A stretch of 64,000 bases of DNA, taken from Hygrophila difformis. Its lineage: Eukaryota; Streptophyta; Magnoliopsida; Lamiales; Acanthaceae. Each line of letters begins with the position of its first letter. The stretch's first letter is position 1. Shown here piece by piece: positions 1 through 11,900 of this stretch. The position numbers and the translations under genes were made by a program. The notes beneath the pieces are model-generated. The model saw nothing but the letters and a program-made list of their open reading frames with translations. It was not told where the DNA came from and did not search any database. The stretch is from positions 54,966,902 through 55,030,901 of the forward strand of contig JAOANR010000003.1 in the NCBI GenBank assembly GCA_030278955.1, written 5' to 3'.

Positions 1-576
1 TTACTACGACGCTGAACATGTCTTGCGTCGTAGTCTTCCATCTCGATGGCACCTCCTGTCTCTAGATGAACAGTCTACGACGCTATCCTCCACTACGTCG
101 CTATACTTAAGTACGACGTTATCCTTGCTCAGCGCCGTGCCCCTCTTCCTTCAAAGTTCTTCCTTGGTTCCTGCCTACGACGCTATACTTGGCTACGAAG
201 CTATACATGCTTAGTGTCGTAGTTGAGTCTAGCGTCGTAATTTCCTGAAAAATGTCAAATTTTTGTGGGTCTTCATTTCTTTCCCATCTTTTTATTTCCT
301 TTTTCTTTTCTTTTCTTTTTCTCATATTTTTGGATTTTTCTAACATAAATGTGTAATAAAATTACATATTTATGCATTTTTCATACCATCTTATTATTTT
401 TACAATTATGCATAAATCATTCCAATTCAACTGCTTTCTTATTTATTATAAGACCGCGATCAAATGCCCGTTTCAGACACGGAAATGGATTGAAAATAAT
501 GGACATTTATGGCCGTTATCAATCTACTAATATTTTCTAAGTCTTCTAAATAATGGTTTGTATCATATGATTAATT
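1..576. repeat. degenerate CGACGC-motif repeat and AT-rich flank
   Basis: Positions 1-240 hold many imperfect copies, in both orientations, of a motif like CTACGACGCTATACTT (for example near 81, 105, 176 and 195, and GCGTCGTAG near 25 and 215). Positions 241-576 are AT-rich with no recognisable gene. The block may be internal sequence of the Helitron whose 3' end lies at 1051, but this is not shown. Confidence 0.5.
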
Positions 577-650
577 GATGGGGAATTGAACCTCCAATCT
601 TCCGTTGGAAGTCGAGGGACTTAACCACTTGGGCTAAGTCCTCATCCCCA
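577..650 (-). mobile_element. tRNA-derived SINE head (no tail)
   Basis: On the minus strand this reads like a tRNA 5' module. An A-box-like stretch (TTAGCCCAAGTGGTTAAG) is followed by a B-box-like GGTTCAATTCC. No poly(A) tail or target duplication is visible, so it looks 3'-truncated. It matches the heads of the copies at 690-816 and 34991-35187. Confidence 0.55.
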
Positions 651-689
651 TCCTACTATCTTTTTGAAATTGTGAAGATTCATACTCAT

Positions 690-816
690 TATTTTTTTTT
701 GTAAACAATGACACTCATGTGTCGACATTAAATTTTTTTTCGAAATGAGAATCGAACCTCCAATCTTTCTTTGGAAATCTAGCGACTTAACCACTTGGGC
801 TAAGTCTTCATCCCTC
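690..816 (-). mobile_element. tRNA-derived SINE with 12-bp target duplication
   Basis: The minus-strand element starts with the same A-box/B-box head (CTTAGCCCAAGTGG, then GGTTCGATTC). It ends in a tail ...ATGAGTGTCATTGTTTAC followed by an A run. It is flanked by the direct repeat ATTCATACTCAT at 678-689 and 817-828, which defines the insertion. The tail motif GTGTCAATGTTTA recurs in the SINEs at 3250-3395 and 29721-29886. Confidence 0.75.
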
Positions 817-1020
817 ATTCATACTCATGATTTAGAATAGCTTGATTTATTAAAATTGGTGGATCAAGATTTTCCTATAGAAATTGAGGTTGATTATCTC
901 AGGGTAATGAACACCTGTATAAATATGGTTTCATATACCTATGTTGAATTTAAGGTAAAGCAAACTCTATGTACAAATAATAATAAGAGCACAAATACTT
1001 AATTTTATTTGGAAAAAAAT

Positions 1021-1051
1021 ACCGCCCGCGTAGCGCGGGTCAAAATGCTAG
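1021..1051 (+). mobile_element. Helitron 3' terminus
   Basis: A GC-rich stem (CCCGCG-TA-GCGCGGG) is followed about 9 nt later by CTAG at 1048-1051, and the next base is T. This stem plus CTRR end is the standard plant Helitron 3' terminus. The 5' TC end would lie upstream, possibly outside the window. Confidence 0.6.
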
Positions 1052-1800
1052 TTTGAATAACGTTTTAATATGATCTGTATTTTATTAAAAGTTCTTTACA
1101 ATGACATATTGTTAGCACGACAAACAGCTTGGCCCAATTAAATAATTGGCTCAATCTACATTCTACACTCAACCTAAGATTACAATTTACACCTGAGTTA
1201 AATTACTCCGGTCCATAAAGAAGTCTAGGAAATATCGAACACTAAAACGACGATGCGGTTAAGGCCTAGATACACTATCAGATGGTTTCTAGACCAAGCA
1301 GAAGATAGGATGGATGGGGCCTAGACGGTTTATGAAGAAGGAAGAGAGTGAGTACATGGAGGAGGCAATTGAACATAGGCAAGACGCTTAGCGGTTGAAG
1401 AAGACTCATACGCTACTTATAAATACCAGATCCATTCACACCCTTCCATCTACACTACTCTTAAAGAGACGTCTTACATTTTTTTTTCATAGTTTTATGC
1501 TTTCTTTTTTGAGCTTTATGCAATTTTCATTCATTTTATTGTTTTCTGTCTTGAATTCCCTACCGTTTTCTTTAAATTCCAGCACTGTAATTCAATTTCA
1601 GTTCAATTCTGTAATCATTCCAGTTCATTTTATTTCAATTCCAGTTCCTTCCCCTTTTTTTCTATATATATATATATATATATATATTTGGGGAAAAAGG
1701 AGGGCCGAAGCCTATTTATTCTCTTTTTTCAATATACTTATGGTAGAACAAATTTATAGATGTATTTTTTAAATTTAAAAAAAAAAACAAAAAAACAATA
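1052..1800. other. no gene recognised; possible retroelement leader
   Basis: No coding similarity is recognised. A TATA-like CTTATAAATA near 1416 is followed by a pyrimidine-rich stretch that resembles an LTR leader, but no LTR ends were found. A (TA)n microsatellite lies at about 1662-1686. Confidence 0.3.
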
Positions 1801-1810
1801 GCCTCTTTAT

Positions 1811-2842
1811 GGAAAAATGGACAAATAGGTCCTTTTTCTTTTCTAAAAATTCAAATCAGTCATTTTTCTTTTTTACTACCAAAATAATCCTCTACAAATG
1901 CTAATTAATTAAGTCCAAATCAGTCCCTTTGTTCACTAATTATGCTCTAATTGCCGATGTGGCAAGGGTTTAAATTTAAATCTGACACGTTGGCCTAATA
2001 TAGTCACTTTTCTTTTATGTTTTGTCAATTCAGTCCTAAACTTTTATTTTCTATTTAGTCATCTACCCAAATCAGTCATTTTAAATGATTTAACTTGAAT
2101 TTTTGGAAGGTTATGGATACAAGAAGTCTTGATTTTATTGAAAAAAATATTAAAATATTATTAAAAATATTAAAAAATAGCCTGAATTTTATTGTCAATG
2201 CTTCCTGAATCCATAACCTTCCAAAAAGTAAATTTAGATCATTTAGACAAAAATTAAAATTAAATCATTTACTCGAACCTTGCTACGTTCTAAGGTAGAA
2301 AACAATGTATGATTGTGCTAATTGTTGCTGAAGGAAACCAGAACCAATGAACCACAGGTTACGGTCGGGTGGTTAGAGAGAGTCCGTAAAATCCTAGAAC
2401 TTGGAAGACCCGATATCAAGGCAGTCAAACCCAATGTATGAGGTTTGATGGTTAATTTTATTTACGGAAGTATGTTGTCATTTATTTGATAAATGAATTA
2501 GTAGTAATAAAAAATTTAAGGTTCTGGGCCTGAAATATAATAATTTGAAAGGTTGGAGACCAATTAACATAAAAATGACTGATTTGGATAGATGACAAAA
2601 TAGAACAAAACAAAAGTTTATGACTGAATTGACAAAAGATAAAAGAAAAATGACTAATATTATGCCCACGTATCAGGTTTAAATTTAAACCCTTGCCACG
2701 TCGGCAATTAGAGCATAATTAGTGAACAAGGGACTGATTTGGATATAATTAGCATTTGTAGCGGACTATTTTGGTAATAAAATAGAAAAATGGCTGATTT
2801 GGATTTTTAGAAAAGAAAAAGAACCTATTTATCCATTTTTCC
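1811..2842. mobile_element. Mutator-like foldback element (long-TIR MULE, non-autonomous)
   Basis: The ends are long inverted repeats of about 280-290 bp (1811-2095 against about 2560-2842). They start GGAAAAATGGACAAATAGG and finish with the near-perfect complement. The element is bracketed by a 10-bp direct repeat GCCTCTTTAT at 1801-1810 and 2843-2852, the 9-11 bp duplication size of Mutator superfamily elements. A second, inner inverted repeat (AATTTTTGGAAGGTTATGGAT and complement) lies at about 2098-2230. No transposase is present. Confidence 0.85.
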
Positions 2843-3129
2843 GCCTCTTTATTGAAGATTTGGTTTCATATCACTGACACAACGCCTCCCAATTCTTCAA
2901 ATTTTATAAATTGCATTGGAGGTTTAATGTTAACTGCAAGTATGCTTTTTCCCACCTTTTTTCTAGTTCTCTCGGCAGTACATTTTTGGTAATGAGGATA
3001 ATTTTGCTTCCAAACAGTTTAGTTCTTTAGACAAGTGAAAGACTTTGATTTTGGTATGAGTCTGGCGTGGATCGATTTTGTTGTCCATTGGGTGAAATTC
3101 CCTCATCTTCTTCTTTTTCTTCTTCTTCT

Positions 3130-3760
3130 TCTTCTCCTAGCTCAGCTCGGCTCGAGCTCGAAGCTCGACGAGCTTTAAAAAATTGAGCTTGGCTCTAGCT
3201 CGACATAAAAAGTCGAATTTGAGCTCGGCTCGAATAAAGCTCGAGTTTTTTCTCTTTGTTTTGTTTTTTTTTATTTTTTTAAACATTGACACTCATATGT
3301 TAATAAGTGTGTGTAGGGGCTCAAATCACATAAATTAAAAAGATGGATAAATGGGACATTACCACTGGACCAAATCTCCATTCCCAAACTAAGCTCGATA
3401 TAAAATTAGGAATAATTGTCAAATTATTAAATAATGAGCTTAAAAACTTGAAGGATTGAAGTTAAATAGATTTAATATATTAAACTATTCCTAGTTCCTA
3501 CTTCTAACCATAAAAAAAAGTAGAAAAGAAAATTTATAGGAGTAATAAATACTAGATTATACATTTACTATGTATAATTGATATGTATATATATATATAT
3601 ATATATATTCGAGCCGAGTATTGGTTAGCTCGGCTTGGGCTCATTAACATTTCGAGCCGATCTCGAATTCGAGTCGAGCTTTGGTCGAGTTTTAATCGAG
3701 TCGAGCCCGAATATTTTACGAGCCTATCAGTCTCATTTACACCCGTAGTGGTGGCTAAAG
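3130..3760. mobile_element. degenerate hAT-like element with CTCGAGCTCG subterminal repeats
   Basis: Both ends (3135-3245 and 3608-3725) are packed with CTCGGCTCGAGCTCG-type motifs in opposite orientation. The right end reads TCATTTACACCCG, the complement of the GGGTGTAAATGA start common to a class of plant hAT MITEs. The left terminus is not clear and no target duplication was found. A SINE sits inside, and a (TA)n run lies at 3585-3608. Confidence 0.5.
3250..3395 (-). mobile_element. tRNA-derived SINE (diverged)
   Basis: On the minus strand a head with GATTTGGTCCAGTGGTAATG is followed by a body. The tail ATGAGTGTCAATGTTTA plus an A-rich run is shared with the SINEs at 690-816 and 29721-29886. 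Target duplications were not resolved. Confidence 0.5.
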
Positions 3761-4265
3761 CAAAAAATTTCCTTATTTTTGTTGCTCTGTAGATGACATC
3801 TTCAAAAATCTTCGTTGCTATTTCAAGCGATCCCAATCCCAGAAATTTCAATCTGTGGAATAGCATCATCCCCCCTTCCTACAAAAAGAAGCCCATAATA
3901 ATGAATTTGTCTCCAACATTCTCTCCAAAAGTCGTACACTTTTTAAGTCTTTTAAGCCTAATTGAGGGGGTAATTGATATTGTTCTTTATTTACTCAAGA
4001 TTCCATCAAAGAAGCGTGTCTGAAAATTTACTTGCTCCTCCCTCAATCTACTACAACCAATAGGCAAGCAATGTCTACCACCAATCAATCAGAGTCAACT
4101 GAATCCGCTTGTGTACCGAGGGCTATTACAAAGAACCTAGTTCAAAGAATACACTCGATTTTCACTTCTACCAGTAGTTTCATCCTCTTGAGGAGCTTTC
4201 CCTATCCTCCCTTCACTAGTGAGGGAGAAAGTAAAGGCTGTGAACTAGCACTTTGTGCCAACTGA
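3761..4265. other. no gene recognised
   Basis: Short open frames are present, but none shows a recognisable domain, convincing codon usage or flanking splice signals. The stretch lies downstream of the 3' end of the minus-strand DUF2045 gene. Confidence 0.4.
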
Positions 4266-4420
4266 CAATTCAACCGTTCAGTTAACTGAATCGAATAAAT
4301 ACTTGTAATGAAGCATTTGTATTCGAACCGAATCCCAAATTAATCGAAAATTCGATTCGGTTTCGATTGGAAACAACGATTCGGTTCAGTTCGAATTTTT
4401 TGCTCACCCCTACCAATTGT
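4266..4420. mobile_element. hAT-type MITE remnant
   Basis: The right end reads TTCGAATTTTTTGCTCACCCCTACC, the complement of the CAGGGGTGAGCAAAAATTCG-like start of a common plant hAT MITE class. The body has repeated ATTCGGTTCGATT-type motifs in both orientations. Both termini cannot be paired, so this is probably a fragment. Confidence 0.45.
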
Positions 4421-4688
4421 GATAATAATCAAATAGATATATAGAAAAGAAGGGAATATAATCAAAACTAATATCTACTAGCAATTGTACTGCTACAATA
4501 TTAATTTATTAAGATACATATAATTTACAACCCAGCATTTAGCAATAACATTTCTCTCCACACAAATTTCTTTCCAAGCTTTATGCAAACAACTTGCTGT
4601 CAAGACAACGGAATTTTTCGCAGGCCCTGGTGTGCTGCAAACATCTTGATCAAGTAGTATCGGAAGATTGATATTATGCACTTGGTTG

Positions 4689-7600
4689 CTATAGGCTCAC
4701 CGGTGGAGTTCCCTGCAATTTTTTTTATTCCATTCCGTATTCAGCAATATAAAACCAAATAATTCACAATATTGATTTTAAAGGCAATCTTCAATGACCC
4801 AACAAAAGACTTGGGATACAAAACGTCATTACTTTGAAGAAAATATCACATTTATATTGAAAAGGTGGAGACAGAAAGTTGTTACCTTGAATAAAAGATC
4901 GTGGGCAATGGTTTCCCACGGGAGTGATATGGACATCAAACAGCATTTGAGAGGTAGCATCTCATCCTCTGAATGCCGATGAGAGGAGGCTGCAGCATAA
5001 GCTTGCTTTGCTGCTGTTGATGCAACAGAGGCTGCAGTACGGACAATATTTCCAAACCCAACAAGTCCTCTTTTAGATAATTGAGTTGGTGAAAGGGGAT
5101 CCGAATCTGTCTTGCTTTGATCTGCCAAAAATGAAAAGAACAATCAAGTGGAGTAAGAAATAATTTTCATGAATGAAATACTAAAGCTACTGCGAATCCA
5201 TTATTCTTTAGATGGTGTGTTACTCTACAGCATAAACATACATCATGGGCTACACTATGAAAGCTAATTCAAGCATTCAATAAGATGGTTTAAGCAAAGA
5301 AAGAGTGAACCTTACATAATACTATATTGGTTCAAATTTCTATAGTCAATTCAACTTTTAAACAGCATATGATAGAGGTATTGAGACTGACCAAGAACAC
5401 CAGAGACAGCTACTTCAACTTCTCCACGACCTCCAGGACCTTTCATGTATATCCGATCAACTTTCCCAGAAGAATGACCAAGAGAAAGAAGGCTTCCAAA
5501 ACCAGTCCTCCCAGCTGGGAATTTAGAATAGGTGCAAAAATTGACAGGCAGGTCAGAAGAACATATCGTAAAATACAAAAATGAGTTGCAAATCAACAGT
5601 TTTTATTTGTACACTTGAGACGTTGAAAACCCATTCTTACAACTTTGAAACAAAAAACACTCAATTGTGTGCAAATAAATAAATTATAGATGTATATAAC
5701 TATTATATTAATGAAAATATGATCAATAAGATGGAAAGTTAATGGTTTGTGTGCTGTAAGTTGCAAATTTAAATGGTATCTATTAGTAAAAGAAGGGTAA
5801 ATTTGAATTTCATGTTTTGGACAGACTAACTATGATAACATTAATATAAAGAATAAGGATTAAAGTTTTGTAGTTATTAGTACAATGAAGGGTAAATTTG
5901 AAATTTCACATTGTATATGGACCTTAACATAAAGAATATAGACAGCTAACATGGGTTTAATGCTACAACTCAGAATGATGAATCATCATAACTCAATGGA
6001 TGCTCACTGTGCAGCATAAACAGCGGATGAAGAAACACTTCCTGATTTGCAGATTGAGCAACTAATCATGATTTACGAGTTGCAGCTGTCCAAAAATAGT
6101 TTTTCAAGGCAATATCTCAAAGTCTGTCTCGAAAGGAGTTCATGTTGGTAAGGAAGCAAATATTGAGAGGAGCTATGAAATAAAACTCTGGCTATTTGCA
6201 AACACTATTTTAACAGTTCAATATTCAGCCATAAATTTTTACAAGAAACCCTCTAAATAAAGCATTTTAAATAATTCATCTCTCCAACAAGCAATCATCT
6301 TCTCTTGATGATAAATTTACAATGAATCCATCTCAGCTCTCTCTCCCAGACACTTGATCAGAAATAGTAATGGCATCACTCAATTTACCATGTAACTTGA
6401 GCCGTTAACAGTTTAACTCAATCAATAAGTTGGTAAAAGAATGTATCTCTATTTATACATATTCCTGAATCAAGTGGAGAACACAATAATATTCTTAAAA
6501 TGTCTCTGTGTCTCTGTTTCTACAAAGGACACTAATCCAAAATTTGGTATGCAAGCAAAAAGACCATTCAGGTAACCATGAGGTAAGGACTTCTACAACC
6601 CCAAGTTCATTTTCAATTATTTAATCATAAAACTAATCTATGATTCAGTTGGGAGGAAGAACATTAACAATAGCTCTATAATCATGTGATATGAAATGCG
6701 TAGAAACAAGTACACAAACAAAATCAGAAAGCAGAAGTGTAGACATGAACTAAGCAAATTACCATCATATGCATCTCGAACCATTTGATAGCTGACAAAA
6801 CCAGAAAAAAGGGTAATCTGCAATGAAGTAAATCACCAGGGATGAGGATTTGCCTGGTAAAACTGGTGTTAAAAAAATCTCAGAATACTACCTTGGATTT
6901 CTTTATCTTTCCAGCAGTTGTAACATCCGCTGAAAATGAAGTTTCGGAACTAGCAGCTTGCTCTGCTCTCTTCTCATATGGAAATGCAGCTCCATCATTA
7001 GCATTTAGAAGTACACAATAGCAGTGATCTGTATCAGTCAATACCTGTGAAGAACGTGATTTTAGATATGACAAGCTATAGAGAACAAGAGAAATACTTC
7101 AAGAACCTTAAAGATCAATATGAAAGTTTTCAAACTTTAAGAGAAAAATAATAACCAAACCAAGAAGGAAAGAACTAAAGAAAAGAAAAAGTATGCATCA
7201 AAGGGTCGAGTAAACCCGCAATCCTCTCTTATTATCATCATTATGTTAATTTATTATGAACACTCCATGTGGAAATATCAGGAATATGGGACACCTAGAA
7301 TTAAGGACGAAAGCTCAAGAAATCATTCTAAAGATCATAAACAGGTTGTGGACAACCAATACACTTAGAAATTCAAACAACAATCCCACATGACTCTCCA
7401 CCTTACCGGAGAATCCTAAACAAAAAAGGGCATCACATAGATCTTTAAATGTTTAAACAAATTAGTGCTGACCAAATGGTCAAACAGTTGAAATTGCACC
7501 TAATAGTTCTGACTCCTGGCCAAGGGGTGGTCCGTTAAAACAATGTTCAGGTTTAATTGTCCACCCTCATGCCAGTCTATAAAATAATATAGGCAGTAAA

Positions 7601-10600
7601 GGAACTGAGGAGAACAGAGTAATATACAGTACTCCAGCTGTGAATTCCCATAAAACTATGCTGGTCTGCTAAGAGAAGTTCCTTCATCCCCAAACTTATA
7701 ACTTAAGGCACCAACGTATGCAATTATATTCATCAGTCAATAAACACAAAAATAACATCTCAAGTAAGTAGTATATGAGCTCCACAAAGATGATTAAAGA
7801 CCTAAAGTCTCCAAACAAACTAAAAGTGAAAGAACAGATTATTGCATTGATTCTATACATTTCAAGACATTGCGCCTCATAAATAGGCACCTTACCACTG
7901 CATCAAAAGTGGAGTCAAAGTCATCTACTGCAAAACAGATATCTGGATAGGCAGATGTTGTTTCTACCTCCTGAATACACATTTAAGAAGGTGATGATAA
8001 AGGACGAATAATTAATATGAAGGAAAATGAAAATTAATAGTAAGCCCTATGTATAACTGCATCTAATTACCAAACCACTTGACACAAAACAGACACACAC
8101 ACACACCATACACTTGCCTTTCTTGAATCCAAATGAAAATTGACCCGACTTGGAGATGCATATACGGTCTTCACAACCTAGAAAAAGTTATATGGTTAGT
8201 GGATTCTACCATACAATAAACCATTAAAAATTTATACAAGCTTAAAAGGGAGGTTGAATAGGCGAAGGTTGAAGAGGTTACACAACCTAGAGCAGAATGA
8301 TTATGTACAGTTCGCATTAAGTAAAATATTTCATGAAGTTGATACTCACTCAGGGAAATCTAAAAGCCCCATTCTTAGCCTGACTAGGCAACAGAGCACT
8401 AACAAGTAACTACTATAAAATACATGAAATCCACATGAATGAATACAGAACTAAGTTGAAGCAAAATGCAGGAATATTGATGACAGAACAGAAACACAAA
8501 AACCATTTTTACGTACAGAACTGCAAATACCTTGTAAATGGGAGACAAGGTCTTGCCGTCACCTGTCTGATATTGCTGAAGGACTTGATGGCTGAAAGAA
8601 AGCAGTTGACAGTGAAATCAGTACAAAACCAATAAAAAAGACAAATGCAATATTGTACAATATAAATTACCCAAAATACATAAAAGTTCAATGTTCCAGA
8701 CTAAATACAAGTTAATTAGAGAAAACATAGACTTAACATTTGCAAACAAGAGATGAAAGAAAGTATATCTCCAGTCTAATAGGAAAACCAAGGGAAACAT
8801 TAAAGCTCTCCCTCACCCACCAGTATGCCCACATGGTGTATCTTTCACCCTTTAATTACCGTGCTTTTACTTTTTACTGAACCTGACATGAGCAAAGCGT
8901 GCAGAATGTCCTCTAAACTACAATGAAGTAGTTCGATACCATATACTCAACATCTCAACCAAAACTGTATCCAATTTGCAACATATAACGTATTGTATCC
9001 AGTGCGTATAAAGCATCACTACCCTTCACTCGCACAAAGAAGAATGAAGATCATTCTTTCCAAAACCAATCTTGATTTCAAACCTACTGTAAACCCTGAT
9101 GACAGCTTCTAAAGTTTATAGAATGTGCTTCTGAGAATATGAGATGTGTTACTATTTACTAACTTTATTCATAGATATTGGCAGATAGGCTCTTGGTTGG
9201 TAGGATATCCAAAAATCTCGATCCTCTTTGGCTTTGTGGCTATGACTGCAACCTATGTACTGGTAGTCATCAGGCTGTTCCTATTATATGCTTGCTCATC
9301 ATTCCACACATGAAACAACTCATCTTCTATATCAATTCCATACGGTTTATCATGTATTATGGTGCATTTTCAATAACAAAAAGTTATTGATTTTCTATAA
9401 GATCACTTTCTCAGGTTAATATTATGCAAGCCAAATATTTTTTTTCAAGTTTTGACATTCATATGCAGCCACGATCCTAAAAAACTGCCAATAAATGGTA
9501 AAAGAGAGAGGAAAGAAAAAGCAAGACTCTAATTTATATTCAAAGGCAGCCAACACCAACTAACCAACTAACTGTAAAAGTCAACATTATGAATCATAGT
9601 TCCGCACAACAGGATACACTGAGTATACAATAAAACAAGAAAAATACTATCATGTTGCTAAAGGAAAATTCTTGGGCATCATGAAAAAATAAGAATCACC
9701 TGCAGATTGCTACAGTTACACTGAAGGAGGTATGAGCAATCAAATTCAGATAGAAAGAGCGCCTCCAATCAATAATCGGTGAATTCTCACCAACTAATTC
9801 ATCAAGCTGCCAGAAAAATTAAAGAATTAATGGCATGAAGTATAGGCACCACAAACAGAATTGAAATTTATATGTTATGAAGAAATGTAGTGTTCACCAA
9901 CCTAAAGATTACAACTTTCCCACTTACAATGGTGACAGAGAAGTTATCATTGAAACAGAAATGTATGAAATTGCACAAAGCAATTGCAGAATGCACACTA
10001 GATAAAGTCGCACTAAACTGCAGCAATAAATATAATTAAATGATGACTGATGCAGACAGTGTCATTCCTACCATTGGCCCATTGCAGCCAACAATCACTA
10101 CTGTAAGATATTTCGTATTAAAAACCCCCCCATATACGTAACATAGATCAGAATATAGAGTTCGGAATATGCTTTCCTAGGCAAGTACATGACTTAGCCA
10201 CTAATTGTTTAGAATAAAACTAGATTAATAAGTCAGAGTGTCAGACAATACTTGATAAACTGATAAAGTTTCAATACTTGATAGTAAGTTTGCACCCCAG
10301 GACAATTAGTTAGTCATCAAAACAAAGAATTTTCTGGTGCTTTTACCTTAGGTGCCCACCTGCGTACAAAGTAAGGCGAATTGGCTTCCCCATTGTCACT
10401 AGGTTTTTGTGTTTGCAAACTCTGCAGGGGTAAATGCATTTCATCAAGTTCCCCTACTCATGCAAAGACTTAAACCGTTCATGAAGATTTTTATATAACA
10501 AAGGGGCTACCGAATTTCTAACGAAGAATATGAGATCATCATCCTCACGGCCCCTTGACTCTCTGTAGCGAACAAAATACAAATCAATTATGTCATGCCA

Positions 10601-11112
10601 GAAGGCAGAATCCATTTCCACATCTACCAATGTCTCATCCTCATTCAGTGTCGTTTCCGCAATCGACTTTGAATGCTTCCTCACCATGCTCAACAGCTCA
10701 TTCCTGCCATTTTTTTCGGTTTCCATAATATTCTCAGCACAAAACTCAATTCCAAAAACCGATCCCAACTAATACTACATCACAAAAACTCATCGAGATT
10801 TCGCTTTTCAAGCAGATATACACCTTCCTCAATAACATCGAATAAAGTTGCTTCTTTAGTAGAATCAATCTTTTGTCAATTTGAGATGAAAAAGCGAATA
10901 CCATCAGCACACGTAATTTAAATTGCGCGAAATTAGATTCCCAAACGGCAATTGATTCTTAGCGACGAAAAGCATTATCTAATCCACGACAGGAGTTTGC
11001 CTTTTACGTTTCACATCATAGCGCCAAATTGTAACCAGAAAACAAAAAAATTTAAGGAAATGGAGTGGAAAACTTACCGAGAAGGGGTTTTAGATCCATC
11101 ATCGGCGAGCAT
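4689..11112 (-). CDS. DUF2045 family protein (KIAA0930 homolog), 12 exons
   Basis: Twelve exons join in frame: 11112-11078, 10703-10511, 10421-10347, 9806-9700, 8591-8531, 8177-8118, 7970-7896, 7044-6892, 6817-6763, 5514-5392, 5121-4886, 4712-4689 (TAG 4691-4689). They total 1,197 nt, or 398 residues, close to the ~400 residues of animal KIAA0930. Family landmarks in order are FW (46-47), DDDLIFFVR (66-74), RRWAPK (96-101), IIDWRRSFYLNL (112-123), YPDICFAVDDF (185-195), LFSGFVSYQ (256-264), RIYMKGPGGRGEVEVAVS (292-309) and PWETIAHDLLFK (380-391). No signal peptide or membrane segment is seen, and an Ala-rich stretch lies near residues 340-355. The exon 2 acceptor was chosen because it alone keeps frame with the 35-nt exon 1 and joins TPSR to NELLSM. 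Introns are GT-AG except intron 6 (8117-7971), a GC-AG intron with donor AG|GCAAGT. The biochemical role of the family is not established. No lesion was found, so the gene looks functional. Confidence 0.9.
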
Positions 11113-11220
11113 TTTGAAAGAGAGTGGAGAAGTTTTACTCGGAAATCACGTATCTTGACTGAAGATGTCGAAAATTGGGGGAAAAACAGGAAGGAGGAGG
11201 AGGGTGTTGGTTGAAGAAAG

Positions 11221-11230
11221 CACACGTGTG
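11221..11230. promoter_or_regulatory. G-box palindrome upstream of the DUF2045 gene
   Basis: CACACGTGTG contains the CACGTG core recognised by plant bZIP and bHLH factors. It lies about 110 bp upstream of the start codon at 11112, so it is in the proximal promoter or 5' UTR. Its activity is inferred from the motif only. Confidence 0.4.
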
Positions 11231-11450
11231 CAGTGCAGCAGGAAAATCACCGCCGTTGTGGCTCAATGAATGAAGGAATGAATTTTCCCAATTTCCAACA
11301 CGTTAATTTCAATTACTATCATCATACAAACACATTTTCATATGTCGTTACACTTGTTGCTTCCCATAACCTTTTTTTGCCTTTAAGAATATGTAGTAGT
11401 ATACTAGTAGTAGTATTAAACAATAGGATTAAATAAATAGTATATGGGAG

Positions 11451-11890
11451 CATAGTTGTTAAATCAATCCTGATTTTAGGATGTTCACAATCATAATCCT
11501 TATAGGATCTTAAAACTATTAATATCTGGATAAGATCTCGATTTTATAGTAGAATGTTACGATCTTAGGCCATCTAACCCGCATAAAATTTTTGTATGAT
11601 TTTATAATTTGGGATCAAAGTAGCATCTTTTATTTAATTTTAAACTTAAAAACTTGTACTACTTATATATGATGTGTAAAAAAAATATAATATGCATGTA
11701 TGTAGAAATATTGTATGTTTAATTGTGATGTTTTAGTATTGTATTAATTAACTTGCAAGATTCATAAACATAGGAAATAATGCTTTTACTTGTTAGTATG
11801 CATAATTGAGTTTATCCATTATTATAATTTCATAAGATCGATCTTGCAAAAAGAAAAACGATCCGGGATTCTGATCTTAACCACCTTCCT
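11451..11890. mobile_element. hAT-like MITE, GATCC-rich family, copy 1 (diverged)
   Basis: The left end CATAGTTGTTAAATC and right end GATCTTAACCACCTTCCT resemble the TTGTTAA...TTAACAACC termini of the copies at 13213-13740 and 57741-58495. Scattered GGATCTT/GATCCT motifs fill the ends. The sequence TATATGGGAG at 11441-11450 recurs directly at 11891-11900 and fits a target duplication. Confidence 0.65.
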
Positions 11891-11900
11891 TATATGGGAG

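Noticed and set aside
577..650. A functional tRNA gene on the minus strand
   Set aside because: The A- and B-box regions look tRNA-like, but the acceptor arms do not pair well and related copies carry SINE bodies, tails and target duplications.
1395..1772. A 125-residue protein gene
   Set aside because: It is translated pyrimidine-rich and (TA)n sequence with no domain.
10590..11158. Plus-strand frames over the start of the DUF2045 gene
   Set aside because: They are shadows of the minus-strand exons 1-2 and the first intron.
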